A stretch of DNA of 36,031 bases from Cudoniella acicularis (lineage: Eukaryota > Ascomycota > Leotiomycetes > Helotiales > Helotiaceae), in the NCBI GenBank assembly GCA_013054445.1, contig JAAMPI010000479.1:1-36031 (forward strand), written 5' to 3'. Under the pieces are notes generated by a model. The model saw nothing but the letters and a program-made list of their open reading frames with translations, did no database searches and had not been told where the DNA came from. The position numbers were made by a program, and so were the translations under genes. Shown here piece by piece: positions 20,901-34,000 of this stretch; position 1 is the first letter of the stretch; each line of letters starts with the position of its first letter.

Positions 20901-22759
20901 ACTGCGATATGAAGGCTTACGAATCGTGTGACCCCAAAAATGGTTCTCAACAACCATCGTCCTGACTGAGAGGATGACTCGGCGGTCTTGACGTCGAGGC
21001 CGACGCGAAAGTCACTCGGACCTCTTCCTAGCGGCAGCTTGGCAAACCTAAACCAATCCTGACCTATTTTAAGGAAAAGCTCTGATCAGATACAGGTATG
21101 AAGAAAATTATCTTGGACAGGCTACGGAGAATTTCCCCAAGACCGTTATCACAAGTAGACTGATGTCTTCAGCCGAGAAAAGCCCAGCACCATGGACATG
21201 GCAAGGACCAGGTCTCAAACCACAACCACTCCCATTGAGGAAATCTGGTGTAACACCCACGAGCCAACCCCAGAAGTTCCTTCTGGATCACGACATCAGT
21301 TCATGCCAAAAGAAGTCGAATGTTCTTTTTCGGATTGGATGTCGCTCTTGACGGCCGTGGCGGCTTGGGAACTGTTGGATTTCCTTCTCCTCGGAGGAGA
21401 TCCACAACGAACGTCGAACACACTAGCCACATATATTACATGATTGTTATAGTTCAATGCTCTACGTGCAGAAGAAAACATGTTTCGAGCGTCTTGATAC
21501 TGCACTGCCTGGTATAAGCGCACACTTTTGGTCGAGTCATCAGCTAGCGATCAAGAGTCTCTCTGACGGAAACGTGCACAACATATACGATTTCATGCGA
21601 TGAGCTCGCATTGCTTGTAGAAGTGCTCCAGACCCACTAGAATGCAGCTCAAGAAACACGATTACGCAGTGGTCTGGAGGTCGAAAGGCATCTCACCAAA
21701 CGATTTTCTAGAGTGGTCTGAAAGGACCGAAGAGGCGTCCTCGAGGGTGCTGCGGATCTTTGAAGGCGTTTTATAGACAGGGATTGCCAACTGCCGTCTA
21801 TCGATAGGTTCCGGTGCCACTGCAGAGAAAGATATGAAACGCCTAAGAACTTGGAATGCAGCAACTCGGACCGTAATGGCGGGCGCCTAAAGGATGATTA
21901 GCGTTAAGAAGGTTACGCGTTTCTTTGGAAAGTCGACGCCATGCGCCGGCTCCGCGAAAGGTAAACGCGCATCAGCCAGGGCCCTGCCAGGCTTTCTCAT
22001 GAGTCATCCTCGTTCTCGCTCCTGACTCGAGTCACATGCCAATGACTGCACCTGGCATCTGCGTCTCTCGGGCTGACAGCGGGCAAACGCGCTTCAAGCA
22101 AGTTCTCTTCCCAGCTTGTGAAAGGCAGATACGGGAGGCTTCTCCTAGGCTTCATTGCTTCAGGCTACCTGCATCAACGGGTTAACGTTGACCGCACCCT
22201 CAGCCCTTGGGTATTCGTGGTCAACGGTCACAGTATTGGGTCTCATGACGGGGTCGCCGCAGATGGCCTTAATCAAGTGACGAGGATGGTTTCAGTGGCC
22301 ATGGTCTTGGGTCCAACTCTGAATTAAGGAGGGCCGGTACAGACCCCAAAGCAGACCCCCCTTATTCCAATTCCAACTTTAAACCGTTTCTCTCCTCTGG
22401 CGCATGTTTAGCAGGGAAATTCATTCTAGATCTGCGCTAGAATCTCAATTGGAGATCTTCCGCTTGTCTAACTCGTAACACGGGCTTCTCCACAACCGTC
22501 ATCGTCGACCTCGGGAGGTCGGGTGAGAGGCTCAAGCAGCTCCTTCCTCAAACAGCAGGGTTTGCCGTCGTTGCAGCGCGCTCCGAAAGGCAAAGAGCAA
22601 CCAGCTTATGCCAACTGCAGCGATCGCCATTATCGTTCCGGCAGCGAGGAGGAGAGACAGGATGAGATGGATGATGGGATAGGGGAGATGCTTGGAAGAT
22701 ATAACCGTGCGCCTGGGGATTTTCGCAAGCCGCTTCGGACGATCACGGGCTCTCCGAGC
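17963..22759. other. gene-poor region, 4.8 kb
   Basis: No gene is supported. Frames up to 130 codons exist (for example on minus at 19297-19683 and 19746-20138), but the former runs through a 15-T run at 19642-19656 and neither shows a domain. Base composition shifts from AT-rich (18-19.7 kb) to more balanced after about 20 kb. I see no terminal repeats, transposase motifs or RNA genes. Confidence 0.35.
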
Positions 22760-24677
22760 GTCTAAATATAGCGCTGCGTACCGCGAAAGCCACACCTGGG
22801 GCACCTGCGATCTGGGTGACTAAGGCGAGGTCTCTCGGTTTCGCCGCCCCGACTTCTCTGCCCCGCCACACCTGCACCTCCTCGCAGCTCCGCTGTCCCG
22901 AGTCTTCTCTCTCTGCCAACTCACCACGACTCACGACTCGCGACTCATACCGTCGACTTTGCCACAGTGCCTGCGCATCGCCACAGCAGATACAGACGCA
23001 GACGCGCTGCACGCGCAACGATGATGCTCGCAGACTTCAGTAACGGTCGCGAGGTCCTACTGCCGGCCGTTTGCCCCGAGCTGGCTGCTCGCAGGTTTGG
23101 TCAAGTTCCACTTCGAGGTTGGATGTTCGGTCTAGTCGTCCATGGCTTTCCGCCCACTGTCCAATGACCGATCAGAAGAGCCCTGCAACCTCGAACTCAA
23201 CTTTCGTCAAAATCAACGTCAACGAATGAGCAATTCAGAACAGCTCTTCATCTCACCTGACTTTCAACTAACCAAAACTCCAGCAAGGGTGGCAGCTTTC
23301 CCATCTTCAGTCGACAGGCCAGCAGAGCTTCTCACCATCCGAATCGTCCAGGGACAGCCGAAAATGCCTTCATGAAGCTTGAAGGGGGGTGGGATGGTGG
23401 ACCAGCTTCAAAAAGGAGCTCGACCTCGAAAAAGCGTCCCGGTTGGTCTTACCCCAGATCAAAACCAGGAGAGATCCGAAGCTATTCATGCAGGAGGCTC
23501 CCATTCTGGCCTGAAAGGTTCAACAGGAGGTCCAGTGCTGGGCGCCGCGAGACTCGAGAGCGAGCAGACTGCTACAGAGGCAAGATACGGAGCCATGCAT
23601 ACGATGGCGTGCGCGGTGACAGGTTCTCCAAGAGAATACGATCGTCAGATACACAATATGTAAAGCGTTTCACATATCTCAACATGTGCTGCATTGCACG
23701 GCACTATGAGCGCTGCTGCGTTGCGCATGCAAGTCATCGTCGGCGACATGTACAGTACAGACGTCGGACATCCATCACCAAGCCTCGCTCGGCTGCATTA
23801 GGGATGGAGGTTGCGGTTTGGCTCTGGGACCAAGTCTAACGAGTAAAACCTGCATCGCACGTACTTCCGGTCTGGGGCGTGATATCGCATCGCGAGATGG
23901 GATCATCAGCCCTAGCCATTCCTATTCCTGCCCCGACTCAGAGGAAAGTATTCACTGGGCCTCTGTGGATAGCTGACTGGGAGCGGCCCTTTGCTGCAAT
24001 TTCTGAGTCTTGCCCAACGCGGCTGATGGCGTTGAAACAATCTCCAGGCTCACGCAGAGTCGAAGCTCCACGGCGAATGGTGACATAAGCAGGACCCTGT
24101 GGAAACTCAGCATGGCAGAGCTTGCATGAATCAATGAAGGCCGGCGGGCGATAGTGGGCAAGACCTGCTGCAGCCCTCAGCTGTGTATGCTTCCGGGCAG
24201 CAGTACTTTTTTTTCCCTGCTGGGTTCAGTGGGCTGCAGTTGCGAGGGCAAGTGCCTGTGTGCCAGGGCTTTAGCAGAGTCGGCGTATGCACCTCGGTGC
24301 ACCGCCTCGCCCCAGCAGAGACCACGCTACTCTACCGACAGCACAAGCACCAGAACCGTCCTGTCTACGGAGTACCCTGCTTCGCAGCCTTCGCCTTCGC
24401 CTGCCGGCGCTGCCCACGATCCGCCCGCCAGGCGATCAGCTGCCTGATATAATCCCCCGCCATCGCCTCAGCGGAATTCTCTTGTCTCTTCTTTCCTCAC
24501 GATCATTGATCGGCGCAGAATAATTCCCTGTTCCGGGACCGTCCACTATTCGTTTTATTCTTTATATTCTCTTTTGTGTTTCCCGGTCTGTCAGCGCGCT
24601 CACCTATCTAACGTCAGCCCTCCGTTCTCATCGCATATACTTACTCGATACCCGTCCGATATTCTCCAACCCTTCCG
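22760..24677 (+). promoter_or_regulatory. GC-rich upstream region, possible long leader of the gene at 24678
   Basis: A TAAATATA string lies near 22763-22770. It is followed by pyrimidine-rich DNA (about 22840-22930), several short ATG frames (for example at about 23021 and 23372), and another CT-rich stretch just before ATG 24678. Long leaders with upstream frames are known for fungal developmental regulators. That this is one transcript is an inference, and I see no confirmed exon here. Confidence 0.3.
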
Positions 24678-25842
24678 ATGCCTCCCCAACTACTCCCCGC
24701 CTCGGCTGCGGCTTTTGCACCCAGAGCAACTTCAGTCAATGTTGTATTGAGTTCCAAGGTGGAGCCATGGTTAACGCAAACGCTCAAGCGCATAAATCGC
24801 GTCAAGCGCCCACTCAACAGCGTGCCTCAACACCAAAGATGTTTGACAGAAACGTTATCATCATCGACTGCCATATGGACTCTTACCTCCCTCATGTTAC
24901 AAAAGGCTCCGGAATCAGATTTGCGCAAGGATCCCAACCCCCTGGTTGAAGCTCTCTTCAACTATCAACTCATCCACATCGAGGCTTATATTGTGCATGT
25001 GGACATGGTATTACGGAATGAGGTCGCATTCAAGCTCACGCCCGACTCAATCGAAGCCCTGATCGAATACCACAAGGAGATCCATTGTATAGACATTTCC
25101 GCCAATACCTATAGCTGGTCAGAGAAGGAGTTGCAGGTCAAGAAGTTACATGAAGAGTTCATTCAAGCCATCAACAAGTTTGTCTACCGGACCCATGTAT
25201 CCGCTCTGGAAGGATTGGAAGAGGACGGCGCCGGAGAATTGCTATGTGGAAAGAGTGAAGAAGTCAAGAACAACATCATGGGACTCTTCCTCCCACTGTT
25301 ACCTCCTCCACCACGGATCGTTGATGTGGTCCGCCCACCCCCGTTGCTGCCAAGCTCCCCCGCAGGTGCAAACTGGTGGTCACAACCAAGCATTCCTACC
25401 TCGCTCCCAGCGCCTGTGGACTCATGGAGAGTCCTTCCCTCAAGTCCCAGTACTACGTCATCATCAGACAATAATACGTTGTGGGCTAGCATGGGACTGA
25501 ACGAGATCCAGCTTCCTTCTCCGACTCCGTCATTCAGCCAGCCATACTCCACATCCGGCCTGTACTACAGCTCTCCACAAGCCAGTGCGCCAATTCCATC
25601 CCTTCCATTGCCCAGCATGTTAGCACAGCAGCAATGCGGTGTAAGTGTTGGGTATGGAGGATTCGGTTGGGATAGCCGGTACCAAGAGTATGCGACAACC
25701 ATGTGACAACCAAGGCCCAGTACTTTCACCAACTACTCTACTACCCAATACCCTGGGTACTAGCACGGGCACCAACGATCAATGGCTCATGAACTGGCTA
25801 ACAAAATGGGCGGGCAACATCCAACGATTTAGCGGCATTTGA
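24678..25842 (+). CDS. unrecognised protein with helical core and Pro/Ser-rich tail
   Basis: The frame from ATG 24678 is open to TGA 25704-25706 (342 aa) without an intron. Alternatively, a GTGTAAG donor at 25639 and a GGCCCAG acceptor ending at 25720 (82 nt, phase 1) give exons 24678-25638 and 25721-25842 (360 aa) with the C-terminus NDQWLMNWLTKWAGNIQRF. I prefer neither strongly. Residues about 90-180 are helical and charged (LVEALFNYQLIHIEAYIVHV, DSIEALIEYHKEIH, EKELQVKKLHEEFIQAINK). About 200-320 is Pro/Ser-rich low complexity (LPLLPPPPR, PSPTPSFSQPYS). No known domain, signal peptide or membrane helix is seen. The pattern suggests a nuclear or cytosolic regulatory protein, but that is only inference. 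The long upstream region is unusual. Confidence 0.65.
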
Positions 25843-28800
25843 TACCACCTAATCCATTGAGAGGCATTTTCGGACGGCGTTTAACATCAACTCATCAGCG
25901 ATTGAGCGACATTTACGGGAACACAACAGAACCGCCTTTTTATTTCATTTTCGTCTCGAATACATAATTGAATACCATCTTTCCTTTGTCATTGATATTT
26001 TAGCGTAGCGAGTTTTGTTTTTGGTTTGCTTTATGATTACGACAGCCGCTAGCTCGGTGTTTCCTTGCTCGAAGCATATGGCAGGACCGGGCGGGTATTT
26101 TGTGAGCATTTTCAGGCCTCAACAAAGTTTTCTTCATCATTAAGAAAGTACCTAAGAAGGGAATACGCAGCAATGCAGGACTTCGGCGCGTGTGGGGGAT
26201 ACATTGATTTTTTACACCGACTCATCATTCGATCTTTGTCCTCGGCATATTTTCGTTTGTCGTCTGCGATTATACCAGGTCCTTCGATACCGAGTTTTCC
26301 TTCATCATGATACCTCACCTCGACTCATACCATGGACGACCACTCCTCACTTTGCGGCCGATGGACGAATGGCTTGATGTCTCTTTCGTTTTGGATTGCA
26401 TATGGGATTGGATACGGGCATTGGAAAATGGGCATTGGGAAAATGGGGTCACTCGGGATGAATACAACGATAAGATGGATTTCATGGGATATATAATCGG
26501 GCTGGGATCTTGAACACATTGATTGTGGAATTGGATTTTCAGTAGAGCATGCTTGCATGCTGACGACTTTCGAAACCGGGGCAAGGGAGATGAGATTGAG
26601 ACGATACACAAGGCTGCTTCGCTGCGCGGGGTCGGCGTAATTGTTTTTGTCGACATTGCTTAATTCTCACCACCGACCTACCGACCGACACTTCAGTTCC
26701 CTCCAAATCGGCTTCGAAGTTCTCCTGCTAGCCAGGAATCGGATGTGTATTTGGTTGGAATTTGAGGACTCCGGAAAGGGAAGGGAGGAGGGATGAAATG
26801 GGAGTGTAGCTCATCTCACTATACTCCTTCACAGATCACTCACTCACTCATGTCACACCTCTGCTAGATGGAGATTTGGTATGAGCAGCAGAGGGTTGGT
26901 TTGTGGGGCAAACCACAGCGCTGTGCGATTGTGGGTATGAGATGCAGGTATTCGCGAGCGTCTAACTGGATTGGCGCGGGGAGAGGAAGGGGATTTTATC
27001 TATCTCTGGATATTTTAGTAGTTATTAAAGAGTAATCCAATTTACAATACTTCAAAAAATTCGTCTTCTTTGTTTTGCTGCTTTGTTGCTGTTTGGTCGG
27101 ATTATTGGTTTTCGAGACGGCTTTCCGTTTTCGTGGCGGGCGGAAAGGGGGGCTGGAAACCGACGAAAAGGGGGGTAGATAGGCGATTATTCTTCCCCCT
27201 GTCAGCCTGTCAGGAGGTCATAGCGTAAAGCAACGCAACCGTAAAACGTCCAATGGGTGGTTCTCCCGGCATTCCTCGGGTGAAAAGACCCCACCACACC
27301 AGTTTTTGCTGTGGAATCATCAGAGCGCGGACTGTTTTTCGTGCGAGTCTGCGAGTTAAAATCCCCGGTTGGATTTGTTTAGAGGAGTTTTTCTTTTCTT
27401 TTAAGCTGATTGTATTTACTGGTGAAGGAAGGGAACGAACGTGCATACACTGGGCTGGACTTTTTGGAGATTCAGACTGAGGATTCGGGATCATGGATAG
27501 TCGGAAGCATGCACTTAGTATTAGTGCTCACTGCTCATATGTTTGCTAAAGCTTCGTAAGCTCGGCCTTCATGGAGATTTATTTTTCCTTTGTCCTCCTG
27601 AAGGAAGGCTTACTAAGACTTTACGACTACAGTAGAGCTGTTTTGGGGAATACGAGGGGTTTGTTGGGGAATGGAAAAGGGGAGGGAAAATAGATTAATT
27701 AATTAGTGAGTTAGTAAATAAATGAGTGAGCTATTTGTTTGTTTGTTGCCACTGTTGGTCTGTTTGTTCTTGTTGGGAAGGAAGGAGGGGTACTGTAGAG
27801 AAGCCAAATATAGAAGTAGATCCCGATGTCGCTGACTCGGTCGAATTGCGGGGTTTCGGGAAGTGGGAGGTGTGAGGGAAAGGCTGCTTGCTGCGTGGGG
27901 AGAATCGGCTTAAGGAATGGGATGGGGTAGGATGGGAACGGGTAAACACAAATACAGTACATGATAGATGGTGGCGAGAATTATGTATTGCGTACATACT
28001 TTATGTATGTAGGTATGTATAGATGCGTAGAAAAAGGTGTGCATAAACGTGAAACACACGGGGCTTGCATTACTTATTTTTTTTTTTTACGAGGTACATA
28101 CATATTTTGAGGGAAGGAGTTATGCACTCATTATGCAGGCGCAATACGGAGTGTGCGGAGATGTATGCACTGTGCCACGATTGTGCAGGTGTGCGATTCT
28201 TTGCGGTTGTGTAACGGTGGGTGGGATGGAGGGGTTGTGAAGTTGTGGCTAGGAGGGGAAGGACCGATTTTTTTGGGGGCTGTGTGAGGTGTGAGGGGTT
28301 AGGTGAAACGTTGAGACTTGAGTGTTTTTGCTCTTGAGGGTGTAGGTATGTTTCATGGCGTTGTGATTGAGGGTGTGAGGAAAAAGAAGTGATTGTGGCT
28401 GGGAAATAAGCGAAGGGGGGGAGGAAAAAGGGTCAAGGCAGACTTTTGTTTTTTTTGTAATAATTAATAAGATCTTGCAGCAACGCATGCCTCGAAGAGC
28501 TATTAGTGGATGTGTCTCACAGGCTGCTCTGCTATTAGGTGGCAGAGATGCAGACTTGAAAGGTGAATAGTCTTTCTTTTTTTTAGGAGGTATTTTTAAA
28601 CGATGGACTGACTTCCCTCTCCTTTTACCTTGCGTTATAGAAATACAGAATAAAGATACATCAGGTCACTTGACTAGCTAGAATACACTCTTCAAACGTC
28701 ATTACTTATCATAGTAGCTCCGGAGATTATACTGTCGTTTTTTGCAGTATAGCAACAGAAAAGGTAGCGTGTTGGATTGTAACGAGATTTAATGAAATCC

Positions 28801-29109
28801 CAATATATATGGGGTAGTGAATTGAAAGAAGTATCCACGAGGACAGCCCAAATTTGAAGTTAAGCATGAAGTAGCAGAAGGTGAAACCAAGAGAGATTCG
28901 TAAATCTACTAGGTCTTAATAGAGGGGCAACACAATGCGAAGGTGTGCTGAAAACACTCCCTGTAACTGTGAGCGGGTTTTTCTTGATTTTCTTTTCCAT
29001 TTCAAGCCTCCACCTTTTCTGCTACCAGCTTCTTATCATGCAACTTATTTTTTAAGAAGTCATTGTGCTATGCGAAAGAATTGAAAATGATTCAAGTAAA
29101 GCAACAATG
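25843..29109. other. gene-poor region, 3.3 kb
   Basis: The first few hundred bases look like the 3' region of the gene ending at 25842; related GGCATTT/GACATTT strings recur at about 25834, 25864 and 25907. Further right there are T-rich and low-complexity stretches (27660-27760, and poly-T near 28077-28088) and GT-rich DNA near 27985-28020. No gene, RNA gene or transposon is supported. Confidence 0.35.
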
Positions 29110-29143
29110 CCCCGACGTGGCCCGCTTCGCGGGGGCGTGGGGG
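29110..29143. repeat. GC-rich hairpin in AT-rich DNA
   Basis: CCCGC (29121-29125), loop TTC and GCGGG (29129-29133) form a perfect inner stem. CCCC plus ACG on the left and CGT plus GGGG on the right extend it across a small internal loop. It lies in otherwise AT-rich DNA. Its function is unknown. Confidence 0.5.
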
Positions 29144-29299
29144 TGAGGGGACTTTTTGTGGAAAAGTCAACTTCAATACTTCGAAACCTCAACTCATCAA
29201 CGCCTTGCAGCTTTTCATAAAGAGAAATATATTCAAGAGCGAAAGTCTTTCGCTAACAATACATGCACTTCAAAATAATATATTTTGTGGCTGTTTTGA

Positions 29300-29819
29300 T
29301 CATCCCAAGTGTTTTTCACAATATTCGAAACCCGTCTTCATCACTGCTCTCGCGTTGACCCACATTGGTCTTCCACTATTAGGGTCATCGACAACATAAG
29401 AACACGGACCGCTAGATCCGGGTTTTTTTATGAAAAGTATGAGTTTCATCGAACAAAATCTACATGTTTTTTTAACCTGCCTCATTCCACTTATTGAGCA
29501 AAGCATCATGCTGATTAAACCAATCTTTCGGAAAGTAAAATTCCTCTACCTTCTCATGAGGAGCACTCTCATACCATTTGACCGACTGGTCAGGCGCAAG
29601 GTTAGCTCTTCACAGAAGCACAACGAGTTTGTCATTCTAGCCGATCAAATCACTTACCTCGAATTCTTGAAAGCCTCCCTCTGAACCTAGTAATAGTAAT
29701 GCGGAGAACACGCTATCTGCACTGTCGTTTGCTTTCGGATTCGGTGCAAGACAGCAATGTATTGTGTAATGCGCTGTATCATTTAGATTCCAAACATTAG
29801 GAATTTTCAGTGTCATCAT
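29300..29819 (-). CDS. tentative multi-exon gene of unknown function
   Basis: Exon 1 is 29658-29819 (ATG at 29817-29819; MMTLKIPNVWNLNDTAHY) with a good donor GTAAGT. The intron is 29586-29657 (72 nt) with acceptor CTGACCAG. Exon 2 runs from 29585 to about 29477 (SVKWYESAPHEKVEEFYFPK, DWFNQHDALLNKWNEAG). A third coding-looking piece ends at TGA 29300-29302 (GPCSYVVDDPNSGRPMWVNA, then KTGFEYCEKHLG). Exons 1 and 2 join in phase. The join to exon 3 through GTTAAA and GATCTAG is off by one base, so there is either another splice site or a frameshift. I recognise no named domain. The plus-strand frames here look like shadows. Confidence 0.4.
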
Positions 29820-31035
29820 CACATTTTAAAGCTGGGAGAACAAGATTGGAGGTACTACTGCTAGGCCTAATAGTATCATAGAATTAGTCGACAGCTGAAC
29901 TCCAGGAGCGCGGGTGGTCCTTTGCAACAAGGAACAGTTTAAAGGGGATTCGCTCCAAAATCTAATTTGCATTATTTTATATCAAATAACCCCCGTAAAA
30001 ATGGTTGTTCATGAGAAATATATATCCTAGCAAATCATAGACACTACGCAAGACGAAAAAAGCTATGCGCACCAAGAATGGCGAAATTTCAGCTGGAGGA
30101 GAGTAACACAATAGCACTAACTAAAGGCCTTTGCCCCTCGCCGGGTTTCCCTGAGAGTCGAGAAGGAATAGTCTGGACGATAAAACCCCAAATGGAGCAG
30201 GAAAGCAACAGACATCGCTTGAGGAGGTCTGTTTTCGCTTCGATAATGGGTCTTCGTAACTAACTTTCTACACGAAATTGAGTGATTTGGCTCTTGTGAT
30301 GTATTCTTAATTGCGCAGGATTGAATCGGGAGCCCAGCTATTGGGGAAAACTGACCAAGTATACAACATTACAGCAGAATTGCGGCCTCAATCTAGGGAT
30401 TTAAGATCATCCAGTTCACTGGCATGGTAGATCCTCACTCCGACTCTTGGTATAAAGATCAGAATTTGGCAATAAACAGATAATTAGAACCCACCTAGGA
30501 ACGACGAGAATTAAAGAAGAGGGCTCGGCGATACTGTCTCTGAGAATACAAATCTACTTGGTCTTTGCTGGAAACATGCATCACTTCTAAACTGCGTAAG
30601 CCAGGTCTATACCAACTGCACCTGGGTACCCAACATACATAACTGGTTCATAAAAGGACGAAAAACAGAACATGAAAGTTCTAGTCAAAATAGGTATATA
30701 TCTCATTGAGTTTATGATATCTTAGTCAATCATATGTGCTGGCGCGATCGCAAGTGCCTACCCGTCCCATGCCATGAATCCGCCCAATTTCCTCTATCCA
30801 GACGCCAAAAGATACCATAGCTACAAGCATGGCTGCAAAGCAGCAAGAATACCACGTATTCCAAATAATAGCAATCAAAGCAGTGACCCGTTGAAGTGGT
30901 ATGCGTTCCTCTCCCAAGTATGACCAGAGTAGAGAGTAGACTTGATAAACACCACGTTGATGCAACGAAATCCAAATGGTCTATCTTCTAGAAGTGCAAC
31001 GAAGGCTGTGCATAAGAGCACGGAAATCTGAAGAA
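29820..31035. other. intergenic, 1.2 kb
   Basis: This is the downstream side of the BCAS3-like gene. A minus-strand frame at about 30726-30965 is hydrophobic (ALIAIIWNTWYSCCF, then VAMVSFGVWIEEIGRIHGMG) but has no ATG, donor or acceptor that I can support; it may be a remnant. Nothing else is seen. Confidence 0.3.
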
Positions 31036-34000
31036 TTAAACTCTTTGACTCGCAAAATCAAGGACTTCGCAATCATCTTCGAAAAAGCCTTCTTCATCTG
31101 CAACACCCGCTTCAGTGCCAGAACGAGAAGCACCCTTTCGCCGTCTAGTTGTGACCACGATCTGCTCCATATCTTCGTTATTATCTTTCACCATAAGAAT
31201 TCTTTCAATCGCGGATGTAGGAAGCGGTCGATGATCAATAGAAGAATCTAAATCATCGTCCGCAATATGGATAGGGCCGACCTCAAGTTTGCTACTCCTA
31301 ATAGCACCACCAAATGCCCAAGCAGTTTTGTTGGGCTCCGGCCCTGCTGTTACTCCAGATTCGCTCCTCATGCGTGGCGGAGGCGAGAAGAGGGCGGACA
31401 CGGACGGGGATGGGAGCGATGCTTCTGGATGCAAATAGATGTGTAGACCAACACGACGGTCAGTATGGAAGGGTTGATAAGGTGCATTTGATTCAATCTC
31501 TGCTTGTGGAATAGACGACTCAGTTCCACGCTGCCGAGCGGTTGGGATGGGTGATTTATTAGACTTCCACTGAACGTCAATATCCGCTTCGTTGAACTCG
31601 AGATCGCCAGGAAGATTCAAGTCCCGGATAAGCTCATGTACAGGTTTAGGCTCCGGCAGTGAAGGAAGCCGGAATTCGACGTATTTAGCGCCTCTAGACG
31701 CTTTCTGCTTATCGGCTGGACGATCGGCTCTTCGGTTTTTGATGGTATAGACTCTCACTATACCACCACCCACCACAATAACCGAGTCGCTTCTCTTCCT
31801 GTTCAACAACAAAACGCAGGATTTGCTTGGTATCATTGAGCTACGAGGAAGATGAAGTTTCGTGCTACCCGATTTGCGCATCTCATTCATCCTTCCGGTT
31901 GCGGCACCAACAGATCGGCTGATTCCAGCAGCCAACGCCTGCGTCCCATGGCCTGCTTGCGCAGTAACTGCTTTGGCAGAAATACCCACACTGCTTCGAC
32001 GACGACGGCTGACTAGAGGCTTTGCTGCAGTCCATAGGGAATTGACCGCCGTAGTAGCCACACCAGAGGCCGTAAAACCTGAGACAGCGCTTTCGCTACC
32101 GGACTCATCACGCTGTGGGCTGGCGATTCTTCTACGTGGTGGTGGCCATGTGAAAGCGCTTGCTGGAAGATCGAGTATGTGAACCGTTCCAGGTTCTGTG
32201 ACCATCGCAGCGCGTTCACCATGAGGTGAGGTCCATACCACATCTACAATTCTGGCGATAGTCATTCGAGAGAATTGCGCAATTTGTCTCACATGAGGGC
32301 CTTTGCTCTCTGATCCTTGGAAACCCCCTTTCAGGAAGGATGACTTTGCGAACTGTATACGCATGAGATCCCAAACACACTGGACATCTCCTTTGCTACT
32401 GGCGGTGAATAGAGCTAGGCCGCTAGGTGCGAATGACAAAAAGCTGCATCCGTAAGGAATCTTGAAAGTAGCCAATGGATGAGGCGGAGCCGAGAATGAG
32501 CCATGGTGTGCTAGAGACTCGAGATCTAAAATTGACACCAACCCAGGGTCCTTAATTGCAGGTGCTTGAGTTGGGACGCCGTGAGTTGGCGGAAACTGAG
32601 TTGTTGTGGGTGGATTATGATATGTCATGGCGCTATTCGTAGGTTGATTTGGAGGAGATCTATTGAAGTAGTGATTCAAGAGAGACGCTCCCTGTCTACC
32701 AATTTGCTTGCCGAGGTAAGTTCCACCTCCGATGAGAGCCTGGGTTCCGGCTTGCATGATTTGCTTGACCATACTTTCGCCACCAGGAGTTTCGACTGAA
32801 CAATTTATTGACGGTAGTTGTGGAGGAGCGTGCCCATTGAGACCAGGAACTCTTGTGTTTGGGGCAATACCAGGAATATCAGCACGTAAAGAAACCTGGG
32901 AGGAGGGAGCGGAAGGGCAGTACGCCAACCATCGGCCACTCAAAGATAAAATTGACGCCTTGTACGGCTTTCTCTCCAGATGCTCCGACGAATTCCAGTC
33001 ACTATCCACATTGCCAGTGACAGCGGTAGGGTCTACTGACACGCCGTGTTGTACCGCTGTCCACACTTTGCCGATGCACCTGAACTCTCCTAAAGTACTA
33101 TTTCCGACATCTTTCTGATGAAAGATCCAAGTTTCTCCTGTTGTTCCAGATGCAATGACAACATTGCCGAAATCAGCACGGATGGTCAGAGACCCCACTG
33201 GTGGAGGTGGACTAAACAGTGGATTGGTGCTCGGCATGGAAAGACGTGTCTTCGGAAGTGAGATCAAAGTTGCGACGTGCTGCTTCGTACTCAGCGAATA
33301 AACTTCGACTGCCGTTTGATAATATTCAATCGTTTCGTTCACTGGCGCAACTCTTCGAGGGATTCTTGGGGACCCTCGAACACTCCCGTTTGGCGTAAGA
33401 GAAGGACCATCGGATGAGTTGCCGGTTTCCTCCCCGCTTGAAGAGCCGCCTGATGTCAAAGCCGGGCCGTGTACCACAACCGCTATCAATGGATGCCCCT
33501 GAGAGCTACCACTTGAGACGGACCATGGGAGAATCTTGGCACTGTACACGCCTCCTCGAAGACCTTCAAGACTTAGGGTCTTTTTAAGACCTCTTTTTGT
33601 GACTGCATAGACACTAACCCCACCTTCGAACCCCGTCAACACTACTTTATCGTCTGGTTTTGTCGGATCCGACGATGAAATGCTGTCAAAGCCACAGTAA
33701 TAGCCGCCCTCTCCGGGAACAAGACCAGGTCCAGGAGGTGAGAGAAGGAGATTGGCATCGGGTGCACCATAAAAATGGGCCTGGGCTTGGTGTGGAAGAG
33801 GTGGGTGCTGTGCGTATCTTGGATGCTGCGAATACATGGAACTTCGTCGAGCAGCGTATGATGAAACTTGAGATCGATGATCGTCGAAGCTCTGCGTGTA
33901 ATTACCATCCATCTGATAACTAAGTGGTCGGCGTCGATTTGGCGGGGAGGCTGACGCAACATGGCCACTGGGAGTCGTTCTTTGTTCCCGTGTTGTCCAA

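Noticed and set aside
22532..22804. Minus-strand frame with one hydrophobic helix
   Set aside because: No ATG start, and GC-rich DNA makes chance open frames likely; no homology recognised.
24154..24523. Several overlapping Cys- and Arg-rich plus-strand frames
   Set aside because: Three frames are open over the same GC-rich DNA, so none is favoured.
30726..30965. Hydrophobic minus-strand frame after the BCAS3-like gene
   Set aside because: No ATG or supported splice sites; possibly a remnant but not supportable.
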